Assembly (NCBI RefSeq): GCF_025359345.1
Contig: NZ_JANYGQ010000037.1
Location: forward strand, 38,601 to 102,600
Source of the DNA: Mucilaginibacter sp.
GTDB lineage: Bacteria; Bacteroidota; Bacteroidia; Sphingobacteriales; Sphingobacteriaceae
Direction of reading: 5' to 3'
Length of the DNA stretch: 64,000 nt
Position 1 is the stretch's first letter. The number at the start of each line of letters is the position of its first letter. The notes beneath the pieces are model-generated. The model was not told the DNA's origin, searched no databases, and saw only the letters and a program-made list of their open reading frames with translations. A program made the position numbers and the translations under genes. This document shows positions 18,282 through 28,338 of this stretch, piece by piece.

Positions 18282-19370
18282 ATGAGTAAGCACGGCAGGA
18301 TATTAGTGGCAATGAGCGGCGGGGTTGATAGTTCGGTGGCGGCAGTTATGCTGCACGAGCAGGGTTATGAAGTTATCGGGCTCACCATGAAAACCTGGGA
18401 CTACGCCTCGTCTGGCGGAAGCTCAAAAGAAACCGGCTGCTGCAGCCTGGACAGCATCAACGATGCCCGCGCACTAGCTGTTGGCTACGGGTTCCCGCAT
18501 TATATTTTGGATATAAGGAGTGAATTCGGCGATTTTGTTATCGACAATTTTGTTGACGAATACCTCGCGGGCCGCACCCCCAACCCTTGTGTTTTATGCA
18601 ATACCCATATTAAATGGGAAGCCCTGCTGAAGCGCGCCGATAAGCTGGATTGCGAATTTATTGCAACCGGGCATTATGCCAACATCCGCTTACAAGATAG
18701 TGGCCGTTACGTAATATCAAAAGGTAAAGACGAAAATAAAGACCAGTCATACGTGCTTTGGGGTGTATCGCAAAAAAACCTGGCGCGTACAAAATTCCCG
18801 TTGGGTAGTTTCTCGAAACCCGAGATACGCCAAATGGCTTTAGATATGGGCCAAATGGAACTTGCCGCAAAAAGCGAAAGCTATGAAATATGCTTTGTGC
18901 CCGACAACGACTATCGCGCCTTTTTAAGGCACAAGGTGGGCGACCTTGAAGAACGCGTTGCCGGCGGCAATTTTGTTTTAACCGATGGCACAGTAGTAGG
19001 CAAGCACCAGGGATACCCGTTTTATACTATAGGCCAGCGTAAAGGCCTGGGTATTGCCTTGGGCCACCCCATGTTTGTAACCAACATACAGCCTGAAACC
19101 AACACTGTAGTATTAGGTACTGTTGAAGAACTGGAACGCAAGCAAGCCTGGGTTAAAAACCTTAACCTGGTAAAATACGAAACCATTACCGAGCCGCTGG
19201 AAGCCATCACCAAAATAAGGTACAAAGACGCCGGCACCCAAAGTACCATCCAGCAAATGGGCGAACACATGATGGTCGATTTCCACCACTCTGTTTCAGG
19301 CATTGCGCCGGGGCAGTCTGCTGTATTTTATGAAGGCAACGATTTACTTGGCGGCGGATTCTTAATGTGA
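18282..19370 (+). CDS. mnmA: tRNA-specific 2-thiouridylase MnmA
   Basis: A 362-residue enzyme that installs the 2-thio group on U34 of tRNA-Lys, -Glu and -Gln in the cytoplasm. It has the PP-loop AMSGGVDSS near residue 9 for ATP activation. The two redox/catalytic cysteines lie in NPCVLCNTHIKW and in SYEICFVPDNDY. GHYANI and the GKHQGYPFYTIGQRKGLG segment are also present. The length is normal for MnmA. The start was set at ATG 18282 (MSKHGRIL) because the -7 promoter box lies just upstream. The next gene, topA, has its own promoter. Confidence 0.96.
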   Translation: MSKHGRILVAMSGGVDSSVAAVMLHEQGYEVIGLTMKTWDYASSGGSSKETGCCSLDSINDARALAVGYGFPHYILDIRSEFGDFVIDNFVDEYLAGRTPNPCVLCNTHIKWEALLKRADKLDCEFIATGHYANIRLQDSGRYVISKGKDENKDQSYVLWGVSQKNLARTKFPLGSFSKPEIRQMALDMGQMELAAKSESYEICFVPDNDYRAFLRHKVGDLEERVAGGNFVLTDGTVVGKHQGYPFYTIGQRKGLGIALGHPMFVTNIQPETNTVVLGTVEELERKQAWVKNLNLVKYETITEPLEAITKIRYKDAGTQSTIQQMGEHMMVDFHHSVSGIAPGQSAVFYEGNDLLGGGFLM

Positions 19371-19371
19371 T

Positions 19372-19512
19372 TAGATTGTTGTATGGCTTCAATGTTGGAA
19401 CGTTGTTTTTGAGTTTTTCTTCTGAACATATCAACATTCAAACCTTCCAACTTTACAACAATTTCCACAACATTTCAACCTTCCAACATTCCAACTTTAC
19501 TACGTTTTTCCA
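19372..19512. repeat. long imperfect intergenic hairpin, TTCCAAC/ATGTTGG word type
   Basis: The mnmA-topA gap is dominated by variants of one word. ATGTTGGAACGTTG on the left is answered on the right by CAACATTCAAACCTTCCAAC and CAACCTTCCAACATTCCAAC. The arms pair imperfectly over about 30 nt each. No ORF or RNA gene is visible. Confidence 0.6.
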
Positions 19513-19522
19513 AAAAACAAAT

Positions 19523-19552
19523 TTGCGTTTCGCTTTCTTTATGTTTTATTTG
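19523..19552 (+). promoter_or_regulatory. topA promoter
   Basis: TTG (19523-19525), 19-nt spacer and TTTATTTG (19545-19552, 7 of 8 to TAnnTTTG); the topA ATG is 17 nt further on. Confidence 0.6.
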
Positions 19553-19569
19553 CAAAAAAAACTGCTTAA

Positions 19570-21981
19570 ATGGCTAAAAATTTACTCATTGTAGAATCTC
19601 CGGCGAAAGCCAAAACCATCGAGGGATACCTTGGCAAAGACTTTACAGTAAAGTCGAGTTACGGGCATATCCGGGATTTGGTTAAATCTGATGATGCCAT
19701 TGATGTCGCTAATAACTTCAAACAAAACTACGAGGTACCTGCCGATAAAAAACAGGTAGTTAGCGAGTTAAAGAAATTAGCCAAGGAAGCAGATATGGTG
19801 TGGCTAGCGTCCGATGAGGACCGCGAGGGAGAAGCCATATCGTGGCACCTGTTTGAAACATTGGGTCTTAAAGATGCCACAACAAAGCGTATTGTATTTC
19901 ACGAGATTACAAAGCCCGCGATACTGCGTGCAATTGAAACACCGCGAAAAATAGATTATAATTTAGTTAATGCGCAGCAGGCCCGCAGGGTGCTCGACAG
20001 GCTGGTTGGTTTTGAGCTTTCTCCTGTTTTGTGGAAGAAGGTAAAACCATCGCTTTCTGCCGGCCGGGTACAATCGGTTGCCGTAAGGTTGATTGTTGAC
20101 CGCGAACGTGAAATAAACAAGTTTAAATCTGAAGCTGCTTTTAAAATAGTTGCCATTTTTGGCAAAGGCAAAGACGCTTTTAAGGCTGAATTGCCAGAGC
20201 GTTTTACTAAACAGGAAGATGCTGAAAAATTTCTGCAGGATTGCCTTGGCGCCGACTTTGACGTAAAATCGTTGGAAACTCGCCCTGCAAAACGTTCGCC
20301 GGCAGCGCCGTTTACCACATCTACATTACAACAGGAAGCCAGCCGTAAATTGGGCTATTCAGTTTCGCGTACCATGCAGGTTGCGCAGAAGCTTTATGAA
20401 GCTGGGCATATTACTTATATGCGTACCGACTCGGTTAACTTATCAGATACGGCCTTAAATGCCGCCGCGGCCGAAATTGTCTCAGCCTATGGCGATAAAT
20501 ATCACCAGCACCGGGTTTATAAAACCAAAAGTGCCAGCGCACAGGAAGCGCACGAGGCGATAAGGCCTACTTATTTTAATAAGCATACTATTAGCAGCGA
20601 CTCGAGCGAGATGCGCCTGTACGACCTGATCTGGAAACGCGCCATCGCCTCGCAAATGAGCGAAGCGCAGTTTGAGAAAACCACCGCAAAAATCAACGTA
20701 TCAACACGTAATGAGGATTTGGTTGCCAATGGCGAGGTAATGAGGTTCGATGGTTTCCTGAAAGTTTACCTCGAATCGAGCGACGACGAGGAGGACAACC
20801 TGCAGGATGGCGAAAATACCATGCTGCCGCCTTTGACAAAAGGCCAGCGCCTGGCACTACAGGAAATGTCGGCAACGGAGCGTTTTTCGCGACCGCCGGC
20901 ACGTTACACCGAGGCGAGCCTGGTAAAAAAGCTGGAAGAGCTGGGTATCGGCCGTCCATCAACCTACGCCCCTACTATATCAACCGTACAAAACCGCGGT
21001 TATGTGGTTAAAGAAGAACGCGAGGGCAAACAACGCGCTTTCCGCGTGCTAACCCTTAAGGGGGATAAAATAACCAAAGAAGAAAAGGTGGAAAACACCG
21101 GCGCCGAGCGCGGCAAGTTGTTCCCTACAGATATTGGCGCCGTAGTAAACGATTTCCTGGTGCAACATTTTAAAGATATTGTTGATTTTAACTTTACTGC
21201 CAGCGTTGAAAAACAGTTTGACGAAATAGCCCAGGGATTGCAGGAATGGACCGATATGCTGCACAGCTTTTACACCCCATTCCATAAAGAAGTAGAGAAC
21301 ACCACCCAAACAGCTAACAAGGCAACCGGCGAGCGTGAATTAGGTGTGCACCCAGAAAGCGGCAAGAAGATATCTGTACGCATAGGCCGTTTCGGTCCGT
21401 TTGTTCAGGTGGGCGAGAACGCTACCGACGAAGAACCGGAAAAGCCATTATATGCCAGTTTACGCGCCGGGCAAAGCATTGAAACTATAACCGTTGAAGA
21501 AGCGCTTGAACTGTTTAAGCTGCCAAAAAAGGTGGGAATGTTTGAAGATAAGGACATGACGGTTGCTATAGGCAAATTCGGTCCTTATATAAGGCATAAC
21601 AGCGCTTTTGTATCGCTTCCAAAAGGTATCGACCCACACGACGTTACCGAAGAAAAAGCTATTGAGCTGATACTGGAAAAACGCCAGAAAGATGCTGACA
21701 GGCTGATAAAAGCGTTCGACGAAGATGCTACCATGAAGGTATTAAACGGCCGTTGGGGCCCTTATATTGAATTTGGCAAACTGAACGTTAAAATACCAAA
21801 GGACAAGGACCCGTTAACGCTTACCTACGAGGAATGCAAGGCCCTGGCCGATGCAATGCCGAAGGATGTAAAAAAAGGGCGTTTCGGCAAAGCAGCACCG
21901 GCAGCAAAGGCCGCACCTGCTAAAAAAGCAGTTGCAAAAAAGGCTCCTGCGAAGAAGAAGGCAGCGGTGAAGAAAAAATAG
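19570..21981 (+). CDS. topA: DNA topoisomerase I
   Basis: An 803-residue type IA topoisomerase that relaxes negative supercoils. The N-terminal TOPRIM domain starts at once (LLIVESPAKAKTIEGYLG) and carries the acidic motif ASDEDREGEAI near residue 80. The active-site tyrosine lies in the ITYMRTDSVNLS motif near residue 280. The central gate is followed, from about residue 590, by C-terminal repeats of the glycine-rich RxGRFGPF/GRWGPY type instead of cysteine zinc ribbons. The tail of about 35 residues is Lys/Ala-rich (AAPAKKAVAKKAPAKK), as often seen in DNA-binding proteins of this phylum. The start ATG follows the promoter by 17 nt. Confidence 0.97.
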   Translation: MAKNLLIVESPAKAKTIEGYLGKDFTVKSSYGHIRDLVKSDDAIDVANNFKQNYEVPADKKQVVSELKKLAKEADMVWLASDEDREGEAISWHLFETLGLKDATTKRIVFHEITKPAILRAIETPRKIDYNLVNAQQARRVLDRLVGFELSPVLWKKVKPSLSAGRVQSVAVRLIVDREREINKFKSEAAFKIVAIFGKGKDAFKAELPERFTKQEDAEKFLQDCLGADFDVKSLETRPAKRSPAAPFTTSTLQQEASRKLGYSVSRTMQVAQKLYEAGHITYMRTDSVNLSDTALNAAAAEIVSAYGDKYHQHRVYKTKSASAQEAHEAIRPTYFNKHTISSDSSEMRLYDLIWKRAIASQMSEAQFEKTTAKINVSTRNEDLVANGEVMRFDGFLKVYLESSDDEEDNLQDGENTMLPPLTKGQRLALQEMSATERFSRPPARYTEASLVKKLEELGIGRPSTYAPTISTVQNRGYVVKEEREGKQRAFRVLTLKGDKITKEEKVENTGAERGKLFPTDIGAVVNDFLVQHFKDIVDFNFTASVEKQFDEIAQGLQEWTDMLHSFYTPFHKEVENTTQTANKATGERELGVHPESGKKISVRIGRFGPFVQVGENATDEEPEKPLYASLRAGQSIETITVEEALELFKLPKKVGMFEDKDMTVAIGKFGPYIRHNSAFVSLPKGIDPHDVTEEKAIELILEKRQKDADRLIKAFDEDATMKVLNGRWGPYIEFGKLNVKIPKDKDPLTLTYEECKALADAMPKDVKKGRFGKAAPAAKAAPAKKAVAKKAPAKKKAAVKKK

Positions 21982-22074
21982 ATTAGTTGATTAGGTTGAT
22001 TGAGTGAGTGGTTGATTAAGTTAATTTTCAAAACTCAGTCAACTTAATCCAACCAAGTCAACTCAATCAACTAA
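21979..22074. repeat. long imperfect intergenic hairpin, GATTAGTTGATT word type
   Basis: Beginning at the topA stop codon, the left arm GATTAGTTGATTAGGTTGATT... is matched by a right arm CAACTTAATCC...CAACTCAATCAACTAAC. Together they form an imperfect stem of about 40 bp around an AT-rich loop. It ends 2 nt before the next ATG. It may terminate topA transcription. Confidence 0.65.
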
Positions 22075-22076
22075 CA

Positions 22077-22481
22077 ATGATAAAAGACCTCCCCGATAAC
22101 ACCGTAAAAGATATTGCAATAGCAGTGGCGCTGGAGAAAGAAAGCGTGGAGAGCAAAATATGGTACGTTTATATCATTAACCTTAAAAACGAACCGATTG
22201 AAAACGTGCTGATTACCTCAAAAGGTTATGGCGAAAAGGATGGTGAGCAAGTCAAGACTTCCACCCTGCGCCATATGTTCCCCTTAGTTGAAGGCAATTC
22301 ATTCAAAATTATCGAGCCCATCGATGAGCAAACATTCGGCCTCAACAACGAATACTGGTTAAGCTACTACATCGGCACACAGATCTACGATAAAAAATTC
22401 ATCTTTTTACCCGAAAGCATTGTCGAAATGAATTTCACTCGACTACCTGTAATTAATAAGGTTGGGGTGATGATCGGGTGA
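22077..22481 (+). CDS. conserved-looking hypothetical protein
   Basis: A 134-residue soluble protein without signal peptide, membrane segment or a motif I recognise. It is rich in beta-type sequence (KIWYVYIINLKNEPIENVLI; NEYWLSYYIGTQIYDKKFIF), suggesting a small beta-sandwich. Codon use resembles the neighbours and the reading frame is clean over the whole length, so it is probably real. It lies between topA and the alpha-2-macroglobulin gene on the same strand but is separated from both by repeat-containing gaps. No function is proposed. Confidence 0.65.
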   Translation: MIKDLPDNTVKDIAIAVALEKESVESKIWYVYIINLKNEPIENVLITSKGYGEKDGEQVKTSTLRHMFPLVEGNSFKIIEPIDEQTFGLNNEYWLSYYIGTQIYDKKFIFLPESIVEMNFTRLPVINKVGVMIG

Positions 22482-22560
22482 TAATTTATCCTACCTACTT
22501 TTTGTTTTTCAGTTGCTATCAACAATTTCCAACTGCTACCTATCGTAGTATCCAAAAAAT

Positions 22561-22592
22561 AATTCCGAAATCGAACATCCGAATTCCGAAAT
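22561..22592. repeat. short direct repeat, AATTCCGAAAT
   Basis: AATTCCGAAAT occurs at 22561-22571 and 22582-22592, 21 bp apart, with ATCGAACATCCG between. It is another low-complexity intergenic word in the gap before the alpha-2-macroglobulin gene. Confidence 0.5.
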
Positions 22593-22629
22593 AAAGAATT
22601 AAATTACAAGGTAATTAACAAGCCTAACC

Positions 22630-25600
22630 ATGGATACTTTCTACAGCCTTTTCCGTACCCGGAAAGGATTAATCGGCACCGGTATTTTTCTGATACTGGT
22701 GGTTTTAACCATTTTTATTATTTTCCGCCATCGCCAAAAACCAGGCATCGACCCGGAATTTAGTAAGTATATCGAATCGTACACCACCGGGATAATATCC
22801 AAGGGGAGTACTATCAAAATCCGGCTGGCGAGCGAGGTACAGGTTAGTCACGAACAAAATGCACAGCTAAGCGATAAACTTTTCAGCTTTTCACCATCCA
22901 TAAAAGGCAAAGCTTATTGGATAGATGCCCGCACCATCGAATTCAGGCCCGAAAGCAAACTCGACCCTGATAAAAACTATACCGGCGATTTCAAGCTGAA
23001 TAAAATAATTGAAGTACCCGGAAAATTCGAAGACTTTAAGTTTAGCTTTCAAACTATAAAACCCGATTATACGGTATCATTCATCGGCTTGCAAACCGCC
23101 ACCAATACTTCACTTGATAAAATGAAGTTAAGCGGCATCATCCAAACGGCCGACAACGAAGATTCGGGCGAGATTGAGAAGATCATTACCGCAAACTTTG
23201 TAAACCCGGTACACATCAGTTGGGAGCACAATCCGGTTGCCAAAACACACCACTTTGTGGTGACCCAACTCACCCGCGGTAATGGTCTGATAAACCAGCT
23301 TACCGTTAACTGGGATGGGAGTGGTTTAAATATCGACAAAAAAGGCAGCCAACAGTTTGACATCCCAGCCGTAGGCGATTTCAGGGTGCTTGACATAAAG
23401 GCTGTGCAGGACAACGACCAATATGTTTTAGTGCAATTTTCGGATAACATAATGATTGGCCAGGAACTAAGTGGCCTGGTAGGCATGGGCAACGTAACGG
23501 ATGCCGCCTATACCATTGAGGGAAGCACCGTGAAGGTTTATTCGCCCGAACATCTGCAGGGTAATTACAGCGTTTTTGTAAACGAAGGCGTTGAAAATAT
23601 ATCGCATAAGAAAATAACCAAATCCTATACAGGCAACGTGTTTTTTGAAAACCGTTTGCCATCAGTGACTATTCCCGGCAAAGGCGTTATCTTACCTGAT
23701 TCCGGCAAGCTGATGATGCCTTTTGAGGCAACCAATTTAAACGCGGTTGACGTAAGCATCGTAAAGATTTTTGAAAACAACGTACCACAGTATTTCCAGA
23801 ACAACGGATTTGATGGTGGCGAGGAATTACGGCATGTAGGTAAGCCCGTAGTTCAAAAAACCATCCGGCTTGATGAAGACAAAAGCCTCAACCTGAGTAA
23901 AAAGAACCGTTTTATGCTGGATATCGACCAGCTTTTGCGTACCGAACCCGGCGCAATTTACCGCGTTATTATCGGTTTCCGGAAAGACTACTCAATATAC
24001 AATTGCAAGGCTGGGTCGCCGGTTCAAAAAAATGCAGATGACGACGAAGGCTATGGCGGCGAGGGCAGCAACTTTGGCAGCAATACAGGTACTATAAGTG
24101 ATGAAGACGACGATTTTTGGGCGAAATATGATAATTATTACCCCGAAGAATACAACTGGCAACAGCGCAACGACCCATGCACCAATTCTTATTTCACCAA
24201 GGATAGATGGGCTGTACGGAACATTATTGCATCAAACATAGGCCTTATTGCCAAACGCGGCAGCGATAACAGCATGCTGGTTGCGGTCACCAATATTTTA
24301 AGCGCCAAACCTATGAGCGGCGTCGAGTTGGAATTGCTGGATTACCAAAAACAGGTGATACTCAAAACCACGTCAGATGGCGATGGCATGGCTAAGTTTG
24401 ATATGAAGCGCAAACCTTACCTGCTGGTTGCCAAAAGCGGCAAAGAACGCGGTTATTTAAAATTGGATGATGGCAGTTCATTGCCGCTCTCCCGTTTCAA
24501 CGTGGGCGGCGAGCAGATACAAAGCGGACTCAAAGGCTTTATTTATGGCGAGCGCGGCGTATGGCGGCCTGGTGATTCGATATTTATGTCCTTTATCCTG
24601 GAGGACAAGCTTAAAACCCTGCCGGCAGACCTTCCGGTTCAGTTTGAGCTGTTTGATGCCAATGGCAAGCTATACAGGAGGCTTACCCAAACAAAGTCCT
24701 TAGATGGCTTCTATAGCTTCCACACAGCAACCGAAACCTCCTCGCCTACCGGTAACTGGAGCGCTAAAGTGAAAGTTGGCGGCGCTGTGTTCGAAAAGAG
24801 CGTAAAGATTGAAACCATAATGCCTAACCGCCTTAAAATAGGCTTAACCTTTGGCGGGGCAAAAGAATTAACCAAAGGCGGCGACGTAAGCGGGGCACTC
24901 ACTGCACAATGGTTGTTTGGCGGAACGGCGCAAAACCTGAAAGCTAAGGTTGACGCTTTTTTGTCGCCAAAAACAACAGCTTTCAAAGGTTACGAAGATT
25001 ATGTATTTGATGATCCTACCTTAGCCTTTACCACGCAAACCCAAACCATATTCGACGGCCGGCTCGACGAAAACGGTAAAGCATCGGTAAACACCAATAT
25101 CAATATTGAGAAACAGGCGCCGGGGCAACTGAATGCCAACTTCCTGGTAAAAGTATTTGAACCGGGCGGCAATTTTAGCATACAAGCGCTGAGCATGCCA
25201 TATAATGTTTACCCGGGCTACGTGGGCATTAAAACAGAAAAAGGCAGCGACCTTTCAGGTATGCTGGTTACCGGTAAAGATCATGATATTGATATTGCCG
25301 ACGTAGACGTAAACGGGAAACCGTTTGAAGGCACCCGCAACGTTGAACTGGAACTCTACAAAATACAATGGCGCTGGTGGTGGGACGAGACCGGCAACCA
25401 AATGAGCAACTTTACCCAGGACAAGTACAACAAACTGGTAAAAACAGCCAGCGTAAAACTGGTAAACGGCCGCGGCAAGTGGAACCTGCACATCAATCAG
25501 GCCGATTGGGGGCGTTACCTTATCCGCGTCAAAGATGAAACCACCGGGCACTCAACCGGTAAGATTTTATATGTCGATTGGTCAAATTGGTCGGAAAGGT

Positions 25601-28233
25601 TGCAGCAAACCAACCCTACCGAGGCTGCGATGCTTTCGTTCACTGCCGATAAAACCAATTATAAAGTTGGCGAAGATGCGACCTTGACCATCCCTACCAT
25701 GTCAGACGGCCGCGCGCTTATCAGCTTTGAAAATGGCAGCAAGGTTTTAAAAACTACCTGGATTGATACAAAAAAAGGACAAACCCGTTATACCTTTAAA
25801 GTTGATGGAACCATGGCGCCAAACGTGTTTGTAAACGTTACACTGCTGCAGCGTCATTCGCAAACGGTTAACGATTTACCTATCCGGATGTATGGGGCGA
25901 TACCGCTTTCTGTTGATAACCCGGAGACTATCCTGAAACCGGTTATCAGTATGCCTGATAAAATAAAGCCTGAAACACAGTCGTCTATCACCGTATCCGA
26001 AGCATCAGGCAAGGAGATGACTTACACGGTTGCTATTGTTGATGAGGGCTTGCTCGACATCACCAACTACAAAACACCTGATCCGCATGAGACATTTTAC
26101 GCCCGCGAGGCGCTCGGTGTAAAAACCTGGGACTTATTCGATTATGTTATCGGCGCATTTGGCGGCGGGCTTGAGCGAATTTTAAGCATAGGTGGTGACG
26201 GTACCGGTGGCGCCAACCGCAATGTATCGGTAAACAGGTTTAAACCTGTTGTGAAGTTTTTAGGCCCATATCACCTGGATGCCGGCGAAAAGCAAACCCA
26301 TGCGTTTACACTGCCCCAGTACATCGGTTCGGTAAAAGCGATGGTAATAGCCGGGCATAACGGCAGTTACGGCCGTGCAGAGAAAGTTGTAGCTGTTAAA
26401 AAACCTTTGATGATACTTGCTACATTGCCGCGTGTTTTAGGCCCTTCGGAAAAGGTACAACTGCCGGTTACTGTTTTTGCTATGGAAAACAACATCAAAA
26501 CGGTTGCTGTGCAGGTGCAGTCGAATGCATTTAGCAACATGGCTGGTAATAACCAAAAGACCATCACCTTTACAAAAACCGGCGACCAGCTTGTAACTTT
26601 TGATTTAAGTGTTAAAGATTTTGTGGGCGTGGGTAAAGTGCATATAGTTGCCAGAAGTGGCGGTGAGATAGCTGCTTATGATGTGGAGTTGAATGTGCGC
26701 AACCCTAATCCGCCGGTTACTAAAATAACAGAAAAGGAGCTGGCTGCGGGCGAAAGCTGGAATACGTCGTATGCTGCAATAGGGATAAATGGCACCAACA
26801 AGGCTGTGCTGGAGGTTGCTTCCATCCCACCGCTAAACCTTACCAAACGTTTAAATTATTTGATTGAATACCCTTATGGCTGCGTTGAGCAAACAACATC
26901 ATCTGCATTTCCGCAGTTGTATTTGGGCCAGTTGCTCGACCTGAGCGCCAGGCAAAAAGCCGAAACGGAACGAAACATAAAGGCAACTATAAATCGGTTA
27001 AACGGTTTCCAGGTTAACAGTGGCGGACTGAGCTACTGGCCGGGTGTTGGCGAGGCCGACGAATGGGGCACCAACTACGCCGGTCATTTTATGCTCGAGG
27101 CACAAGCCAAAGGATACAGCCTTCCGCTTGGGTTTATCGAGCAATGGAAAAAATACCAGAAACTAAAAGCATTAACCTGGGCGCCAGATTCGCGCAGCTT
27201 TTATGGGGCCGATTTAATACAGGCCTACCGCTTATACCTGCTGGCCCTGGCACGTTCGCCCGAACTTGGCGCCATGAACCGTTTGCGTGAGTTTAAATAC
27301 CTGAGCATTGAAGCCCGCTGGCGATTAGCTGCGGCCTACAAATTGGCTGGTCAGCCCGAAATTGGTTTGAAAATGATTGCAGGCCTGCCGTTAACCATAA
27401 AGCCGTATAATTCAATGTATGGCACATATGGCTCTGATTTGCGTGATGAGGCGATGATTTTGGAAACACTCACCCTGCTCGGACAGCAACAAAAGGCAGC
27501 CGGCGAATTACGTTTGGTTGCAACCCATTTGTCGAAAGATAGCTGGTACAGCACCCAAACTACCGCCTATTCGCTGATTGCAGTTGCCCAATATTGTGGT
27601 CAAAACAAATCGGCAGCCAAACTTACCTTTAACTACAAAGCCGGTAATGCACAGGCTGCCGTTAATTCGCAGTCGTATATGTGGCAACTGCCTGTTGATG
27701 CAAGGGGCGGCAATGTATCGCTAAAAAATAACGGCAATAACAAGCTGTACATTAGGTTGATACAACAAGGACAACCCTCATCAGGCCAGGATATACAAAC
27801 CCGCGTTGACCCTGATATATTAACCCTGCGGGTAGGTTACTTCACCCTCGGCGGAAAACCGGTAGACCCTGCCAGCCTGAAACAAGGGACGGATTTTGTT
27901 GCCCAGGTAAATATTAAAAACCCGGGCAAACGCGGCCGTTACGATAACCTGGCGCTTACGCAGATATTCCCGTCGGGCTGGGAAATATTGAATACCCGGA
28001 TGATGAACGGTGCAGAAGCATTTACTTCATCGGAGTCAGACTATCGCGATATCAGGGACGACCGGGTTAATACTTATTTTAGCCTGCCTGAAGGGAAAGA
28101 AGTTACCTATTACGTAATGCTTAATGCCGCTTATGCAGGCAAGTATTATTTACCGGCAACGTATTGCGAAGCGATGTATAATAATTCGATAACGGCATTG
28201 ATAAAGGGGCAATGGGTTGAGGTGGTTAAGTAG
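22630..28233 (+). CDS. bacterial alpha-2-macroglobulin family protein
   Basis: An 1867-residue envelope protein. A single N-terminal membrane anchor (GIFLILVVLTIFIIF, residues about 17-33) without lipobox precedes a series of macroglobulin-like beta domains, including FIYGERGVWRPGDSIF, a typical MG2-region motif of the bacterial family. The thioester motif CVEQ is intact at residues 1418-1421 (YPYGCVEQTTSSAF), followed by the alpha-helical thioester domain. Such proteins are thought to trap attacking proteases covalently in the periplasm. In many bacteria the gene is paired with pbpC. No pbpC is adjacent here; a hairpin and a convergent SNF2 gene follow, so any partner is elsewhere. Confidence 0.92.
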   Translation: MDTFYSLFRTRKGLIGTGIFLILVVLTIFIIFRHRQKPGIDPEFSKYIESYTTGIISKGSTIKIRLASEVQVSHEQNAQLSDKLFSFSPSIKGKAYWIDARTIEFRPESKLDPDKNYTGDFKLNKIIEVPGKFEDFKFSFQTIKPDYTVSFIGLQTATNTSLDKMKLSGIIQTADNEDSGEIEKIITANFVNPVHISWEHNPVAKTHHFVVTQLTRGNGLINQLTVNWDGSGLNIDKKGSQQFDIPAVGDFRVLDIKAVQDNDQYVLVQFSDNIMIGQELSGLVGMGNVTDAAYTIEGSTVKVYSPEHLQGNYSVFVNEGVENISHKKITKSYTGNVFFENRLPSVTIPGKGVILPDSGKLMMPFEATNLNAVDVSIVKIFENNVPQYFQNNGFDGGEELRHVGKPVVQKTIRLDEDKSLNLSKKNRFMLDIDQLLRTEPGAIYRVIIGFRKDYSIYNCKAGSPVQKNADDDEGYGGEGSNFGSNTGTISDEDDDFWAKYDNYYPEEYNWQQRNDPCTNSYFTKDRWAVRNIIASNIGLIAKRGSDNSMLVAVTNILSAKPMSGVELELLDYQKQVILKTTSDGDGMAKFDMKRKPYLLVAKSGKERGYLKLDDGSSLPLSRFNVGGEQIQSGLKGFIYGERGVWRPGDSIFMSFILEDKLKTLPADLPVQFELFDANGKLYRRLTQTKSLDGFYSFHTATETSSPTGNWSAKVKVGGAVFEKSVKIETIMPNRLKIGLTFGGAKELTKGGDVSGALTAQWLFGGTAQNLKAKVDAFLSPKTTAFKGYEDYVFDDPTLAFTTQTQTIFDGRLDENGKASVNTNINIEKQAPGQLNANFLVKVFEPGGNFSIQALSMPYNVYPGYVGIKTEKGSDLSGMLVTGKDHDIDIADVDVNGKPFEGTRNVELELYKIQWRWWWDETGNQMSNFTQDKYNKLVKTASVKLVNGRGKWNLHINQADWGRYLIRVKDETTGHSTGKILYVDWSNWSERLQQTNPTEAAMLSFTADKTNYKVGEDATLTIPTMSDGRALISFENGSKVLKTTWIDTKKGQTRYTFKVDGTMAPNVFVNVTLLQRHSQTVNDLPIRMYGAIPLSVDNPETILKPVISMPDKIKPETQSSITVSEASGKEMTYTVAIVDEGLLDITNYKTPDPHETFYAREALGVKTWDLFDYVIGAFGGGLERILSIGGDGTGGANRNVSVNRFKPVVKFLGPYHLDAGEKQTHAFTLPQYIGSVKAMVIAGHNGSYGRAEKVVAVKKPLMILATLPRVLGPSEKVQLPVTVFAMENNIKTVAVQVQSNAFSNMAGNNQKTITFTKTGDQLVTFDLSVKDFVGVGKVHIVARSGGEIAAYDVELNVRNPNPPVTKITEKELAAGESWNTSYAAIGINGTNKAVLEVASIPPLNLTKRLNYLIEYPYGCVEQTTSSAFPQLYLGQLLDLSARQKAETERNIKATINRLNGFQVNSGGLSYWPGVGEADEWGTNYAGHFMLEAQAKGYSLPLGFIEQWKKYQKLKALTWAPDSRSFYGADLIQAYRLYLLALARSPELGAMNRLREFKYLSIEARWRLAAAYKLAGQPEIGLKMIAGLPLTIKPYNSMYGTYGSDLRDEAMILETLTLLGQQQKAAGELRLVATHLSKDSWYSTQTTAYSLIAVAQYCGQNKSAAKLTFNYKAGNAQAAVNSQSYMWQLPVDARGGNVSLKNNGNNKLYIRLIQQGQPSSGQDIQTRVDPDILTLRVGYFTLGGKPVDPASLKQGTDFVAQVNIKNPGKRGRYDNLALTQIFPSGWEILNTRMMNGAEAFTSSESDYRDIRDDRVNTYFSLPEGKEVTYYVMLNAAYAGKYYLPATYCEAMYNNSITALIKGQWVEVVK

Positions 28234-28235
28234 AG

Positions 28236-28310
28236 ATTAGTTAATTGGAGGTTGGAGATTAGCCGAAATGCGGAGAAGGAATTTTGTCTAATCTCTAAAA
28301 GTCCAGCCTT
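28236..28310. repeat. intergenic imperfect hairpin, GAGATTAG word type
   Basis: GAGATTAGTTAATTGGAGG and TTGGAGATTAGCC on the left face TCTAATCTCTAAAAGTCCAG on the right. It sits between the convergent alpha-2-macroglobulin and SNF2 genes and may serve as a shared terminator. Confidence 0.5.
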
Positions 28311-28338
28311 GCTGTGGTAAACTGGTCCGGGCATTGTA

